From NCBI GenBank assembly GCA_030039615.1, contig JASHVF010000413.1:1-7295 (forward strand): DNA of 7,295 bases, written 5' to 3'. Below the pieces are notes generated by a model that searched no databases, was not told the origin of the DNA, and worked only from the letters and a program-made list of their open reading frames with translations. The first letter of the stretch is position 1, and every line of letters starts with the position of its first letter. Shown here piece after piece: positions 1 to 6,638 of this stretch. Both the position numbers and the translations under genes were made by a program. Origin of the DNA: Gammaproteobacteria bacterium (lineage in GTDB: Bacteria; Pseudomonadota; Gammaproteobacteria; Steroidobacterales; Steroidobacteraceae).

Positions 1-731
1 ACCATGGTGCGCAGCGCCGCGGGAATCGACACGCGCGGGTTCTGCGCCTCGCCCGAGGTCACGGCGATCACCTCGATGCCGTTGAAGGAGAAGATGCCGA
101 CGATGACCGCCAGCCACACTCCGGTCAGGCCCTTGGGCAGGAAGCCGCCCGGCAGACCGGTGAGATTGTGGAAGCCGATGGCGGGGCGACCCAAGCCGAA
201 GATGCCGGCGGCGCCGAGGACGATGAACAGCACGATCGCCGTCACCTTGATGAGCGCGAACCAGGATTCGACCGTGCCGAAATTGCTCACCGAGCGTGAG
301 TTGAAATAGAGCAGTACGATGCAGAAGCCGAGCGCCCACAGCCACACCGGCACGTCCGGGTACCAGAATCCCATGTACAGGCCCGCCGCCACCGCCTCGC
401 CGCCGATCGCGATCACCTGCGCGATCCAGTAGGTATAGCGCACCACGAACCCCGCCCAGGGATTGAGGTAGGTCTCGGCGTAGGTACCGAAGGAGCCGGC
501 GGTAGGATGCACGACCGCCATCTCCGAGAGACTGAAGACCATGACCAGCGCCACGAACCCGGAGAGCACGTAGCTCAGGATCACGGCGGGCCCCGCATAG
601 CCGATGGCGAGCCCGCTGCCCATGAAGAGCCCGGTGCCGATCGCCCCGCCGAGCCCGATCATGACGATCTGGGTCTTGCCGAGGCCGCGCCGCAGCCCGC
701 TCTCACGCTCGCTGATCGAGACGACGCTCAT
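1..731 (-). CDS. APC-family amino acid permease, N-terminal half (partial, runs off left edge)
   Basis: Inner-membrane secondary transporter for amino acids. I translated 243 codons from the ATG at 731 and met no stop before the window edge; family members are about 450-500 residues, so roughly half is present. Residues 26-40 carry the glycine-rich first-helix motif (GLGGAIGTGLFMGSG), which in this family forms the substrate-binding break in the helix. Hydrophobic segments lie near 22-45, 47-68, 94-118, 127-145, 158-180 and 203-224. Residues 214-237 (FSFNGIEVIA, then GEAQNPRVSIP) match the conserved helix-6 region and following loop of the AAT subfamily (AroP, AnsP, ProY, GabP relatives). The N-terminal LRRGL just before helix 1 also fits. 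Substrate cannot be read from half a protein; an aromatic amino acid is only inferred from the ior genes nearby. The start has no clear ribosome binding site, but the N-terminus aligns well with the family. Confidence 0.93.
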   Translation of the reverse strand, partial: MSVVSISERESGLRRGLGKTQIVMIGLGGAIGTGLFMGSGLAIGYAGPAVILSYVLSGFVALVMVFSLSEMAVVHPTAGSFGTYAETYLNPWAGFVVRYTYWIAQVIAIGGEAVAAGLYMGFWYPDVPVWLWALGFCIVLLYFNSRSVSNFGTVESWFALIKVTAIVLFIVLGAAGIFGLGRPAIGFHNLTGLPGGFLPKGLTGVWLAVIVGIFSFNGIEVIAVTSGEAQNPRVSIPAALRTM

Positions 732-741
732 GTCGCGGGTC

Positions 742-747
742 AATATA
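742..747 (-). promoter_or_regulatory. possible -10 element (TATATT) just before the permease start
   Basis: The minus strand reads TATATT here in an otherwise very GC-rich gap, 10 bases before the permease ATG. If it is a -10 box, transcription would begin only a few bases before the start codon, giving a nearly leaderless mRNA. That would agree with the lack of a Shine-Dalgarno sequence. No convincing -35 is visible at the usual distance (765-770 reads TGGCCG), so this is weak. Confidence 0.2.
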
Positions 748-763
748 GCGAGCGCGCCCGAGA

Positions 764-804
764 GCGGCCACGCTCGCGCCGAGCGCGGCGCCGGAGGCGG
801 CCGC
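764..804 (-). repeat. nested GC-rich inverted repeats in the receptor-permease gap
   Basis: The 91-base gap between the receptor stop and the permease start contains an outer pair gcggcc (764-769) and ggccgc (799-804), enclosing a tight hairpin with arms cgctcg (771-776) and cgagcg (780-785) and a 3-base loop. The RNA could fold strongly here. No run of U follows, so it is not a standard intrinsic terminator. It may simply reflect the high GC content. Confidence 0.3.
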
Positions 805-822
805 AGGCTTGGGGCTTCGGCT

Positions 823-3168
823 TCAGAACTTGCGCGTCAGGCTCAGCCCGATGGTGCGCGGCTGCACGGTGAGCAGCGCGTGCGGATCCTGGGTCGAGTT
901 GATGGCCGAGACCTGGGCGCGCTCATTGGTCAGGTTGTGGGCGAAGGCCATGACCGTCCATGGGCCCTGGATGAAGCCCGCCCGCAGGCCCCACAGCGCG
1001 TAGGAGGACAGCGGCACGTTGAAGGAGTTGGAGCTGAAGTACGAGTCCTCCGAGCCGCGATAGGTCACATCCGTCGCGACGTCCCCCTGCCAGTCCCTGG
1101 CGATCGGCCAGGTGTAGTCGATGTTGAAGCTGGCCTGGAAGTCCGGCACGTTCGGGATCTTGTCGCCCGTCAACCCCAGCGTCGGGTTGAGCGCGTACTG
1201 CTGGGCGCTCGCGCCCTGGGTGAGGTAAGCGTCCTGCCACGAGCCGGCGAAGCTCATGGTGAGGTACTCGATCGGACGCGCGTCGAACTCAAACTCCACG
1301 CCCTTGACCTGCGCGGTGCCGGCGTTGCCCTGGTAGACGAAGGCGCCGTCGGCGGTGGTGAGCTGCACCTGGATGTTGTCCCAGTGGATCAGATAGGTGT
1401 CGAGCTGATAGTCGAACAGGCCGCCGGCCAGCCGCCCCTTGATGCCGATCTCGTAGTTGGTCAGGTAGTCGGGCGCGAACGAGGCGGGAATCGGCTCGAA
1501 GGGCTCGCTGACCGGGTTCAGGCCGCCGCTTCTGAAGCCGGTCGACACGGTGCCGTAGGCGAGCAGCTGCTCGCTCACCTTGTAGCTGAGGTTGGCCTTC
1601 CAGGTGGTCTTGTTGTAGGTCTCCTGCGGGTCGTAGACCGGCACCAGGTTGGTATCGGTCGCCGGGAAGCCGCCGAAGGGGTGGGTCTGCACCTGCACGC
1701 CGTTCAGCGTCTCGGTGAAGTAGCGCACCCCCGCGACCGCCGTCCAGTTGTCGGTGATCTTCCAGGTCGCCTCACCGAAGCCGGCCACCTGCGTGTCGTC
1801 ACGATGATCGGTGCGCCCGAAGAAGGTATCGCCGACGCCGGGATAGGTGAGCGCGTCCTGGGCGTTGGAGGTGCTGAACGGCCCGGTGGGCAGCCCCAGC
1901 GCGTTGGTCGTGATCACGTCGACCACGAGATCCTGAATGGAGTGGTCACGGAAGACGCCGACCACGAAGTTCACCGGCGAGTCGAACGTGCTGGCGAAGC
2001 GGACCTCGCCGTTGTTGTCGCGACGGTCGCGCGGCTCGAAGGTCTCGGCCGGCACCGGCACGTCGAACGACACCAGGATCGGAGTGGAGTCGAAGTTGAA
2101 GCTGGTACGCCGGTCGAACTGATTGTCGGTTACCGTGAACACCCCGGCCGCGGTGGTCCAGTTGGCGGTGGCACCGAACACCTTGAGGTTGTCGGTCCAC
2201 GGGCTCTGCGTCACGTCGGTGTTGCACAGGTCGCAGCCCTCGATCGGCGGGATCGGGCCGCCGTTGAAGGCGGTGATGCCCGGCGGCGTCCAGCGCGAGG
2301 AGCCGCCGGAGCTCTCGGTCTGCGCGGTGTAGTCGAAATCGACGTTCAGGTTCTCGAGCGGCTGCCAGCGCAGGATCGCGCGCGCGCCGCCGACGTCGTC
2401 GTCGTTGACCCCCTGCAGGAGACCGAGCGGCGTGTTGCTCACCGCCGGACCACCCGGGACGATGGCGGTGGTGACACCGACGCCGACACGGATCTGGTTG
2501 ATGTAGCCGGCGTCGTACTCCTTCCACGCCACCAGGCGCAGCGCCAGCACGTTATCGACGATCGGCAGGTTGAGCATGCCGTTGGCGTTGTAGTTGTTGC
2601 TGGGCGTGTGCTGGGTGTCGGAATACTCGCCGTCGACGTAGCCGTCGACCTTGTCCATCTCCGGCTCCTTGGGGATGAAGCGGATCGTGCCGCTCATGGA
2701 GCTCGCACCATAGAGAGTGCCCTGCGGGCCGCGCAGCACCTCGACGCGGTCCATGTCGTAGAGGCGGATGTCCGGCTGCATGCCGCCGCCGTCGTCGCCG
2801 TTGCCCTGGGTGATCACCGCCTCGCCGTAGTAGACGCCGGTGGTCGAATCGCCGGTCGAATTGATGCCGCGGATGACGTACTTCTTGTCGCCCGGACCGA
2901 GGTCCTGGATGGAGAGGCCGGGCACCTCGCCGGCGATGCTCATGATCCCCGATGCCATGTCGCGCTGCAGGGCATCGCCCGAGATGGCCTGAATCGAGGC
3001 CGGCACGTCCATGACGTTCTCGGTGCTCAGCTTGGTGGCGGTAACCTCCACCGTCTGCAGCGCATCGGTGGAGTCCGCGGCAGCCGGCGGCGCCGCCCCC
3101 GCCGCGCACACGAGCGCCGCGCCGCACGCCACGATGACCCGGTAACCATTGTTTACTGGTGTTGACAC
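823..3168 (-). CDS. TonB-dependent outer-membrane receptor
   Basis: A 781-residue outer-membrane beta-barrel receptor for energy-dependent uptake of a scarce or large ligand. Residues 1-31 look like a signal peptide (R10, hydrophobic 11-24, AAA before D32). LQTVEVTATK (38-46) resembles the TonB box. The plug covers about 53-168 with the signature VEVLRGPQGTLYGASS at 142-157, then a barrel with typical segments (YGTVSTGFRSGGLNP at 538-552, NYEIGIKG at 571-578), ending in phenylalanine as barrel proteins do. Length is normal for the family. The start is GTG at 3168, chosen because AGGGG lies 7 bases upstream and the signal peptide begins there. It follows the CDGSH-cupin gene by 71 bases and precedes the permease by 91. 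The plug is of the broad type common in Sphingomonas- and Steroidobacter-like bacteria, whose ligands range from iron complexes to sugars, aromatics and peptides; the ligand cannot be named. One oddity is a CxxC pair at 312/315. Confidence 0.95.
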   Translation of the reverse strand: MSTPVNNGYRVIVACGAALVCAAGAAPPAAADSTDALQTVEVTATKLSTENVMDVPASIQAISGDALQRDMASGIMSIAGEVPGLSIQDLGPGDKKYVIRGINSTGDSTTGVYYGEAVITQGNGDDGGGMQPDIRLYDMDRVEVLRGPQGTLYGASSMSGTIRFIPKEPEMDKVDGYVDGEYSDTQHTPSNNYNANGMLNLPIVDNVLALRLVAWKEYDAGYINQIRVGVGVTTAIVPGGPAVSNTPLGLLQGVNDDDVGGARAILRWQPLENLNVDFDYTAQTESSGGSSRWTPPGITAFNGGPIPPIEGCDLCNTDVTQSPWTDNLKVFGATANWTTAAGVFTVTDNQFDRRTSFNFDSTPILVSFDVPVPAETFEPRDRRDNNGEVRFASTFDSPVNFVVGVFRDHSIQDLVVDVITTNALGLPTGPFSTSNAQDALTYPGVGDTFFGRTDHRDDTQVAGFGEATWKITDNWTAVAGVRYFTETLNGVQVQTHPFGGFPATDTNLVPVYDPQETYNKTTWKANLSYKVSEQLLAYGTVSTGFRSGGLNPVSEPFEPIPASFAPDYLTNYEIGIKGRLAGGLFDYQLDTYLIHWDNIQVQLTTADGAFVYQGNAGTAQVKGVEFEFDARPIEYLTMSFAGSWQDAYLTQGASAQQYALNPTLGLTGDKIPNVPDFQASFNIDYTWPIARDWQGDVATDVTYRGSEDSYFSSNSFNVPLSSYALWGLRAGFIQGPWTVMAFAHNLTNERAQVSAINSTQDPHALLTVQPRTIGLSLTRKF

Positions 3169-3175
3169 GATGTGA

Positions 3176-3180
3176 CCCCT
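3176..3180 (-). promoter_or_regulatory. Shine-Dalgarno sequence fixing the GTG start of the receptor
   Basis: The minus strand reads AGGGG here, 7 bases before GTG at 3166-3168. This is the main reason for choosing the GTG start. The signal peptide follows directly, and no in-frame ATG lies close by. Confidence 0.65.
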
Positions 3181-3202
3181 GGCTCGGTTTGTAATTACGG
3201 CA

Positions 3203-3229
3203 GCGCACGCACCGCGCGGGCACGTGCGC
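3203..3229 (-). repeat. inverted repeat after the CDGSH-cupin gene
   Basis: Arms gcgcacg (3203-3209) and cgtgcgc (3223-3229) pair perfectly over 7 bases around a 13-base loop that itself contains ccgcgcgg. It lies 10 bases past the cupin stop codon and about 35 bases before the receptor start. No U tract follows, so a standard intrinsic terminator is unlikely; it could be an mRNA-processing structure or a protein-binding site. Confidence 0.3.
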
Positions 3230-3239
3230 CGCGCTCCAC

Positions 3240-4298
3240 TCAGTCGTAGTAGTTGATGCTCGGATTGTCCCCGGGACAGATCACCCCGACCACGTCGATC
3301 CCGTCGGCCGACGTGGCCTCGAGCGAATGCAGCTGCTTGCGCGGCAGGAAGATCACATCGCCCGCCGCCACCTCAGCCTTGCGATCCTCGGTCCACATGC
3401 AACCCTCGCCGCTCAGCACGATGATCGCCTCCTCATACAGGTGTCGGTGCGGCGCCGCCTTCGAGAGCGGCACGTGGCCGATGAACTGCGTGATGACGCC
3501 CGAGCCGACCCGCTTGTCGACCAGCACCTGGAAATAGCGCGTGCCCATCGCGGTGCGCTGCTCGACGTCGACCGACACGACGCGCTGCGGGAAGCGCGCG
3601 TCGAAGTTTGCGGGCATGACTTGCGGCCATTCGAGCTCGCCGAGCGGACAGGCGAGCGCGAACACCTCGAGCGGCTCGGCGCCCGCGGCCGTGAATCGCA
3701 TCACCTCGCCGGGCCGCACGTAGACTCCGTCGGTCGCGGCGATGGCAAAGGAGCGGCCGGAGATCGCGACGCTGCCGCGGCCGGCCACGACGAAGAGAAT
3801 CACGTCGCGGCTGCCGAAGGAGACGAGCGGCGACTCCCCCGCCTCGATCAGCAGCGACACCTGTGTCTGATAGAGCGCGCCGAGTGCGCCGGTCACGAGG
3901 TAGCTGTATTGCAGCCCGCCGCGGCGCGACTTCACGGCGAGCGAGGGCCTGATGATGTAGCAGCCGCCGTTCAGCGTGAGGCGCGCCCCGTCCCGCTCGG
4001 TGATGAGTGGAATGCCGCGGTTGGCGGGACTTGAGGGGTCATCGAGCGGCGAGCCTCCCGGAAGATTATTGTGGGAGCCGTCGCAGAAGGGCCCGGCACC
4101 TGTATGTTTGCAGCCACACAGGAGCACCTCGGCGTCGCTCCCGGCGACGAACTCGAGCGGCTCGAACGCGGTGCCTCGATGGGATCCGTCGCAGAACGGC
4201 TGCTTGGCCGAGCGCCCGCACCGGCACCAGAAATACTTCCGTCCGGGCGTGAGATTGACGAGACAGGGTTTCGGCCGCGCAACAACCGCTTCCAGCAT
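3240..4298 (-). CDS. tandem CDGSH iron-sulfur / double-cupin fusion protein
   Basis: A 352-residue, apparently cytoplasmic protein (no signal peptide or membrane segment). Two CDGSH motifs sit at the N-terminus: C25-x-C27, C36-DGS-H40 and C61-x-C63, C72-DGS-H76. Each has the three cysteines and one histidine that bind a 2Fe-2S cluster in mitoNEET-type proteins. After a linker (about 77-128) come two cupin-like folds. The first (about 130-220) shows the strand pattern but no HxH metal motif. The second (about 250-345) has H284-R-H286-xxx-E290-x6-G and the second cupin motif with P319 and H324, so the usual three-His-one-Glu metal site is complete. The start is ATG at 4298, with GAGGAAG at 4309-4315. 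It lies 92 bases after tetR and 71 before the receptor. Its reaction is unknown: a cupin oxygenase or isomerase with built-in electron transfer, or a redox sensor, are possibilities, not conclusions. Confidence 0.92.
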   Translation of the reverse strand: MLEAVVARPKPCLVNLTPGRKYFWCRCGRSAKQPFCDGSHRGTAFEPLEFVAGSDAEVLLCGCKHTGAGPFCDGSHNNLPGGSPLDDPSSPANRGIPLITERDGARLTLNGGCYIIRPSLAVKSRRGGLQYSYLVTGALGALYQTQVSLLIEAGESPLVSFGSRDVILFVVAGRGSVAISGRSFAIAATDGVYVRPGEVMRFTAAGAEPLEVFALACPLGELEWPQVMPANFDARFPQRVVSVDVEQRTAMGTRYFQVLVDKRVGSGVITQFIGHVPLSKAAPHRHLYEEAIIVLSGEGCMWTEDRKAEVAAGDVIFLPRKQLHSLEATSADGIDVVGVICPGDNPSINYYD

Positions 4299-4341
4299 GG
4301 CGCCGATACTTCCTCAACGATCGAAGGCTTGTACAGCGTGT

Positions 4342-4359
4342 TTAGGCTGAGCGGCCTAA
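4342..4359. promoter_or_regulatory. inverted repeat TTAGGC-N6-GCCTAA, candidate TetR operator
   Basis: An 18-base near-palindrome with perfect 6-base arms (4342-4347 and 4354-4359); seven of nine symmetric pairs match. It lies 44 bases upstream of the CDGSH-cupin start and just downstream of a tetR gene. TetR-family proteins bind palindromes of about this length near the genes they control, so it is a reasonable operator for the cupin-receptor-permease group. No second copy was found by eye in the other two gaps, and no clear -35/-10 pair surrounds it. Confidence 0.4.
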
Positions 4360-4373
4360 TGTGCGCCGCGTGG

Positions 4374-4390
4374 CGCCCCAGCACGGGGCG
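4374..4390 (-). terminator. hairpin directly after the tetR stop codon
   Basis: On the minus strand CGCCCC pairs perfectly with GGGGCG around the loop GTGCT, starting at the base after the TGA of tetR. With one mismatch the stem can extend to include part of the stop codon. There is no following U tract, so it is not a classic intrinsic terminator. Its place at the end of the ior-tetR group fits a transcript end or a 3'-stabilising hairpin. Confidence 0.35.
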
Positions 4391-5065
4391 TCATACCGCG
4401 GCGCGGATGCCCGGCGCGACCGTCTGGGAGGCGAGGCGCTCGATGGTGCGGTAGGACTGCTGGGTGATCTGGCGGGGATCGGCACACAGGTAAGGCCGCA
4501 GAACCTCGAGGATCTCGTAGTAGCCCTCGAGAATGGTCGTGGCCGTGACCTCGCGGCCGTGGTACTCGGTGTAGTTCAGCCAGTTCTCCGACACGATCCA
4601 GGTGACGTCGACGATCGAGCGCAGACGGCGCGCGTCCGGCGGCAGGCGCATCAGGCCGTGGCTCGCGAGCGCCTGCATGAACCTCTCGACCTCGCACAGG
4701 CGGCGTTCGCGATTGCGCGCGAAGCGCCGGCGCAGATGCGGGTCGTGGCGCAGCAGGTCGGGCAGCTCACGGTAGAAGAAGCGGTACTTGAGGATGAGCT
4801 TGAGCTGCCGCACGAACATCGCCGCCATGTGCTCGAGCGTCGGCACCAGGTGGTCGCGGTACCAGCCAGCATCCATCTCGTCGACCGCCTGCTGGAAGAG
4901 CGCGAACACGAGGTCGCGCTTGTTGTGAAAGTGGTATTGCAGATTGCCTTTGCTGATGCCGCAGTGCTCGGCGACGCGGCTCGCGGACACGGCCGCCGTG
5001 CCGTACTCGTTGAAGAGCTCGAGCGCCGCCTGCAGGATCCGCGCCTGTGTGTTTCGCGTGCCCAT
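4391..5065 (-). CDS. TetR/AcrR-family transcriptional regulator
   Basis: A 224-residue DNA-binding regulator. Residues 5-52 form the TetR N-terminal domain: ILQAALELFNEYG (10-22), then the helix-turn-helix (about 27-46, VAEHCGISKGNLQYHF) and KRDLVFALF (49-57). The remaining, largely helical part would bind a small ligand and dimerise; it contains several tryptophans and tyrosines (W156, W162, Y165, Y182-183) that could line a pocket. ATG at 5065 is chosen because the domain starts immediately after it; the open frame continues upstream only through iorB sequence read in another frame. No strong ribosome binding site is visible, and with 8 bases between the iorB stop and this start, translation may be coupled. 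By position it probably controls the ior operon, the downstream cupin-receptor-permease group, or both. An aryl-acetyl-CoA or related acid is a plausible effector by analogy with PaaR-type TetR proteins, but this is inference. Confidence 0.93.
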   Translation of the reverse strand: MGTRNTQARILQAALELFNEYGTAAVSASRVAEHCGISKGNLQYHFHNKRDLVFALFQQAVDEMDAGWYRDHLVPTLEHMAAMFVRQLKLILKYRFFYRELPDLLRHDPHLRRRFARNRERRLCEVERFMQALASHGLMRLPPDARRLRSIVDVTWIVSENWLNYTEYHGREVTATTILEGYYEILEVLRPYLCADPRQITQQSYRTIERLASQTVAPGIRAAV

Positions 5066-5073
5066 GGCTTCGG

Positions 5074-6627
5074 CTAGGCGGATGCCGCCTGCTGCACCTC
5101 CGGCGCGGCGGGCGGCGCGGCGAGCCCCGCAAGCTCGCGCGCCAGCGCCTTGCCATCCTCGTCGGCGAGCGCCGCCTGCTGCAGCCGCGACAGCAGCAGC
5201 GCCCCATCCGCGCGGCTCGCCAGGCGCGGCAGCTCCGCGGTCAGCGCGCAGAAGCTGCGCCAGCCGCGCTCGTGGGTCTCGCCGTAGCCCTTCACGAGGC
5301 GCTGCGCGCGCGCGAGCTCCACCGCGAGCGCGTAATGAGCGCGCGCGAGCTGCGCGAGGCGCGAGAGCCACTCCTCGATGCGCGCGTTCTCGATCTGATA
5401 GCGCCGGCTGCCGCGGCGCCAGCGGCGCAGGCCCGCCACCGCGTGGAGCAGCAGGAAGCCGCTCACCGTGCTGGTGCGGATCTGCCGCCCGCGGGTGAGG
5501 GGCTCGAGCCAGCGCCGCGCGCGCGGCGAGCGCTCGACCCACGACCCGAGCCGCGCCGGCAGCGTTCCGGCGATCTCCGCCACGCGCGGCCGCATGAACT
5601 CGGTGATGCCGTAGAGCTGTCCGGGAGGCGTGCCGGTCTCGGTGCGCACGCGCTCGAAACGGCTGGCGCGTGTCTTGAGATCGGCGACGCGGATGGTGTC
5701 CTCGAAGGTCATCCAGAGCGCGAGCGAGCGCGCCGTGGCCTCGGTCAGCGCGCCGGCCGTGTCCGCGGGAGCATGCTCCTCGAGCGCCGCGATGCGCTCG
5801 AGGCGCGCGAGATAGAGCTCGGCGTAGGCAGGATCCTGGTAATCGAGCGTGCGGCGCACGCCGGTCAGCACCAGAGGCTGGAGCGCCGCGGGGAAGGCGC
5901 GCACCCGCTCGAGCAACGGCTGCAGCTGCGCGCTGCGCGCCTGCTGCGGCACTGTCTGCGGCAGCCGCGGTCCCTCGGCGGCCGGCGGCGGCGCCCCGCC
6001 CCGCTCGGCCTGGGCGCGCGCATCCGCGAACGCCCTGAGATTGGTCTCGACGGCGAGCCCGCCGGCGCGAATCGCCTCCTCGAAGGCCTCGACCGCGAAG
6101 GGCAGGACCCCGGCACCGCTGATGGCGCCGAGCAGCACCGCGCTGATCAGGCTGTTATGACGCTGCGCCGTCGCCTCCATGTCGAAGAGGATCGAGCGCT
6201 TGCCGTGCGCGCGCACCAGCTCGAGCAGCGCCTGCGAGTCGACCGCGCCGCGCCCGAGCGCGCTCTTCTCGGCGATCGCGTAAGAGCGGTGGGTCGAGGC
6301 GATGAGCGTGGTGCGCGCCGCGCTCACCAGGCCGCGCTGGATGGCGCGGCCGGCCTCGGCGAGCTCGGCGGCCACCACGCAGTCCACATCGCCCGCCACC
6401 GGCATCAGCGCCATGACCGGCTCGTGACCGCGCCGCGCCGCCTCGCTGCGTGCAAAGAGCTCGAGGTAGTAGATGGTCGCACCGGTGCGCTGCGCCACGC
6501 CGGGGACGGAGGTCGCCTGCACGATGTAGCCGTTGCTTTCTGCGATCGCGATCAGCCAGTCCGTGAGCACGCCGCCGCCCTGGCCGCCGAGCGCGGCGAT
6601 CGTGAGCTTGAAGGTGCGCTCGCTCAT
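5074..6627 (-). CDS. iorB: indolepyruvate ferredoxin oxidoreductase, beta subunit (long form with C-terminal extension)
   Basis: Partner chain of an enzyme that turns aryl-pyruvates (indolepyruvate, phenylpyruvate, hydroxyphenylpyruvate) plus CoA into aryl-acetyl-CoA and CO2, passing electrons to ferredoxin or a similar carrier. Residues 6-200 form the pyruvate-ferredoxin-oxidoreductase gamma-like domain, with the glycine-rich GGQGGGVLTDWL at 14-25 and VPGVAQRTGATIYY at 41-54. A linker (about 205-230) leads to a mainly helical extension (about 230-505) with the recognisable segments LVKGYGETHERGW (444-456) and TSTVSGFLLL (385-394), as in the long IorB-like proteins of aerobic bacteria (I believe the domain is DUF6537). 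Archaeal IorB is only about 200 residues, so at 517 this is the long form. ATG at 6627 follows the iorA stop by 11 bases; GGGGAG abuts the start directly, so the ribosome site is unusually close and coupling to iorA translation is likely. Confidence 0.92.
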   Translation of the reverse strand: MSERTFKLTIAALGGQGGGVLTDWLIAIAESNGYIVQATSVPGVAQRTGATIYYLELFARSEAARRGHEPVMALMPVAGDVDCVVAAELAEAGRAIQRGLVSAARTTLIASTHRSYAIAEKSALGRGAVDSQALLELVRAHGKRSILFDMEATAQRHNSLISAVLLGAISGAGVLPFAVEAFEEAIRAGGLAVETNLRAFADARAQAERGGAPPPAAEGPRLPQTVPQQARSAQLQPLLERVRAFPAALQPLVLTGVRRTLDYQDPAYAELYLARLERIAALEEHAPADTAGALTEATARSLALWMTFEDTIRVADLKTRASRFERVRTETGTPPGQLYGITEFMRPRVAEIAGTLPARLGSWVERSPRARRWLEPLTRGRQIRTSTVSGFLLLHAVAGLRRWRRGSRRYQIENARIEEWLSRLAQLARAHYALAVELARAQRLVKGYGETHERGWRSFCALTAELPRLASRADGALLLSRLQQAALADEDGKALARELAGLAAPPAAPEVQQAASA

Positions 6628-6638
6628 CTCCCCGGCGC

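Noticed and set aside
797..804. Palindrome gcggccgc in the receptor-permease gap
   Set aside because: Such GC palindromes are expected by chance at this base composition; it is noted only as one arm of the larger fold.
604..3165. Open frame of 853 codons on the plus strand
   Set aside because: It lies antisense to the TonB-dependent receptor and part of the permease. Its translation is rich in Arg, Val, Gly, Ala and His with no domain pattern, as expected from the reverse of a high-GC gene.
3327..4034. Open frame of 235 codons on the plus strand
   Set aside because: Antisense shadow of the CDGSH-cupin gene with no recognisable motif; the minus-strand frame has complete iron-sulfur and cupin ligands.
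4071..4226. Two CDGSH motifs as a recent DNA tandem duplication
   Set aside because: Only the ligand pattern is shared; the residues between and the spacing differ, so this is an old domain pair, not a DNA repeat.
5066..5542. Upstream extension of the tetR reading frame to an ATG at 5542
   Set aside because: The extra 159 residues are Ala/Arg-rich shadow of iorB in another frame; the TetR domain begins right after ATG 5065.
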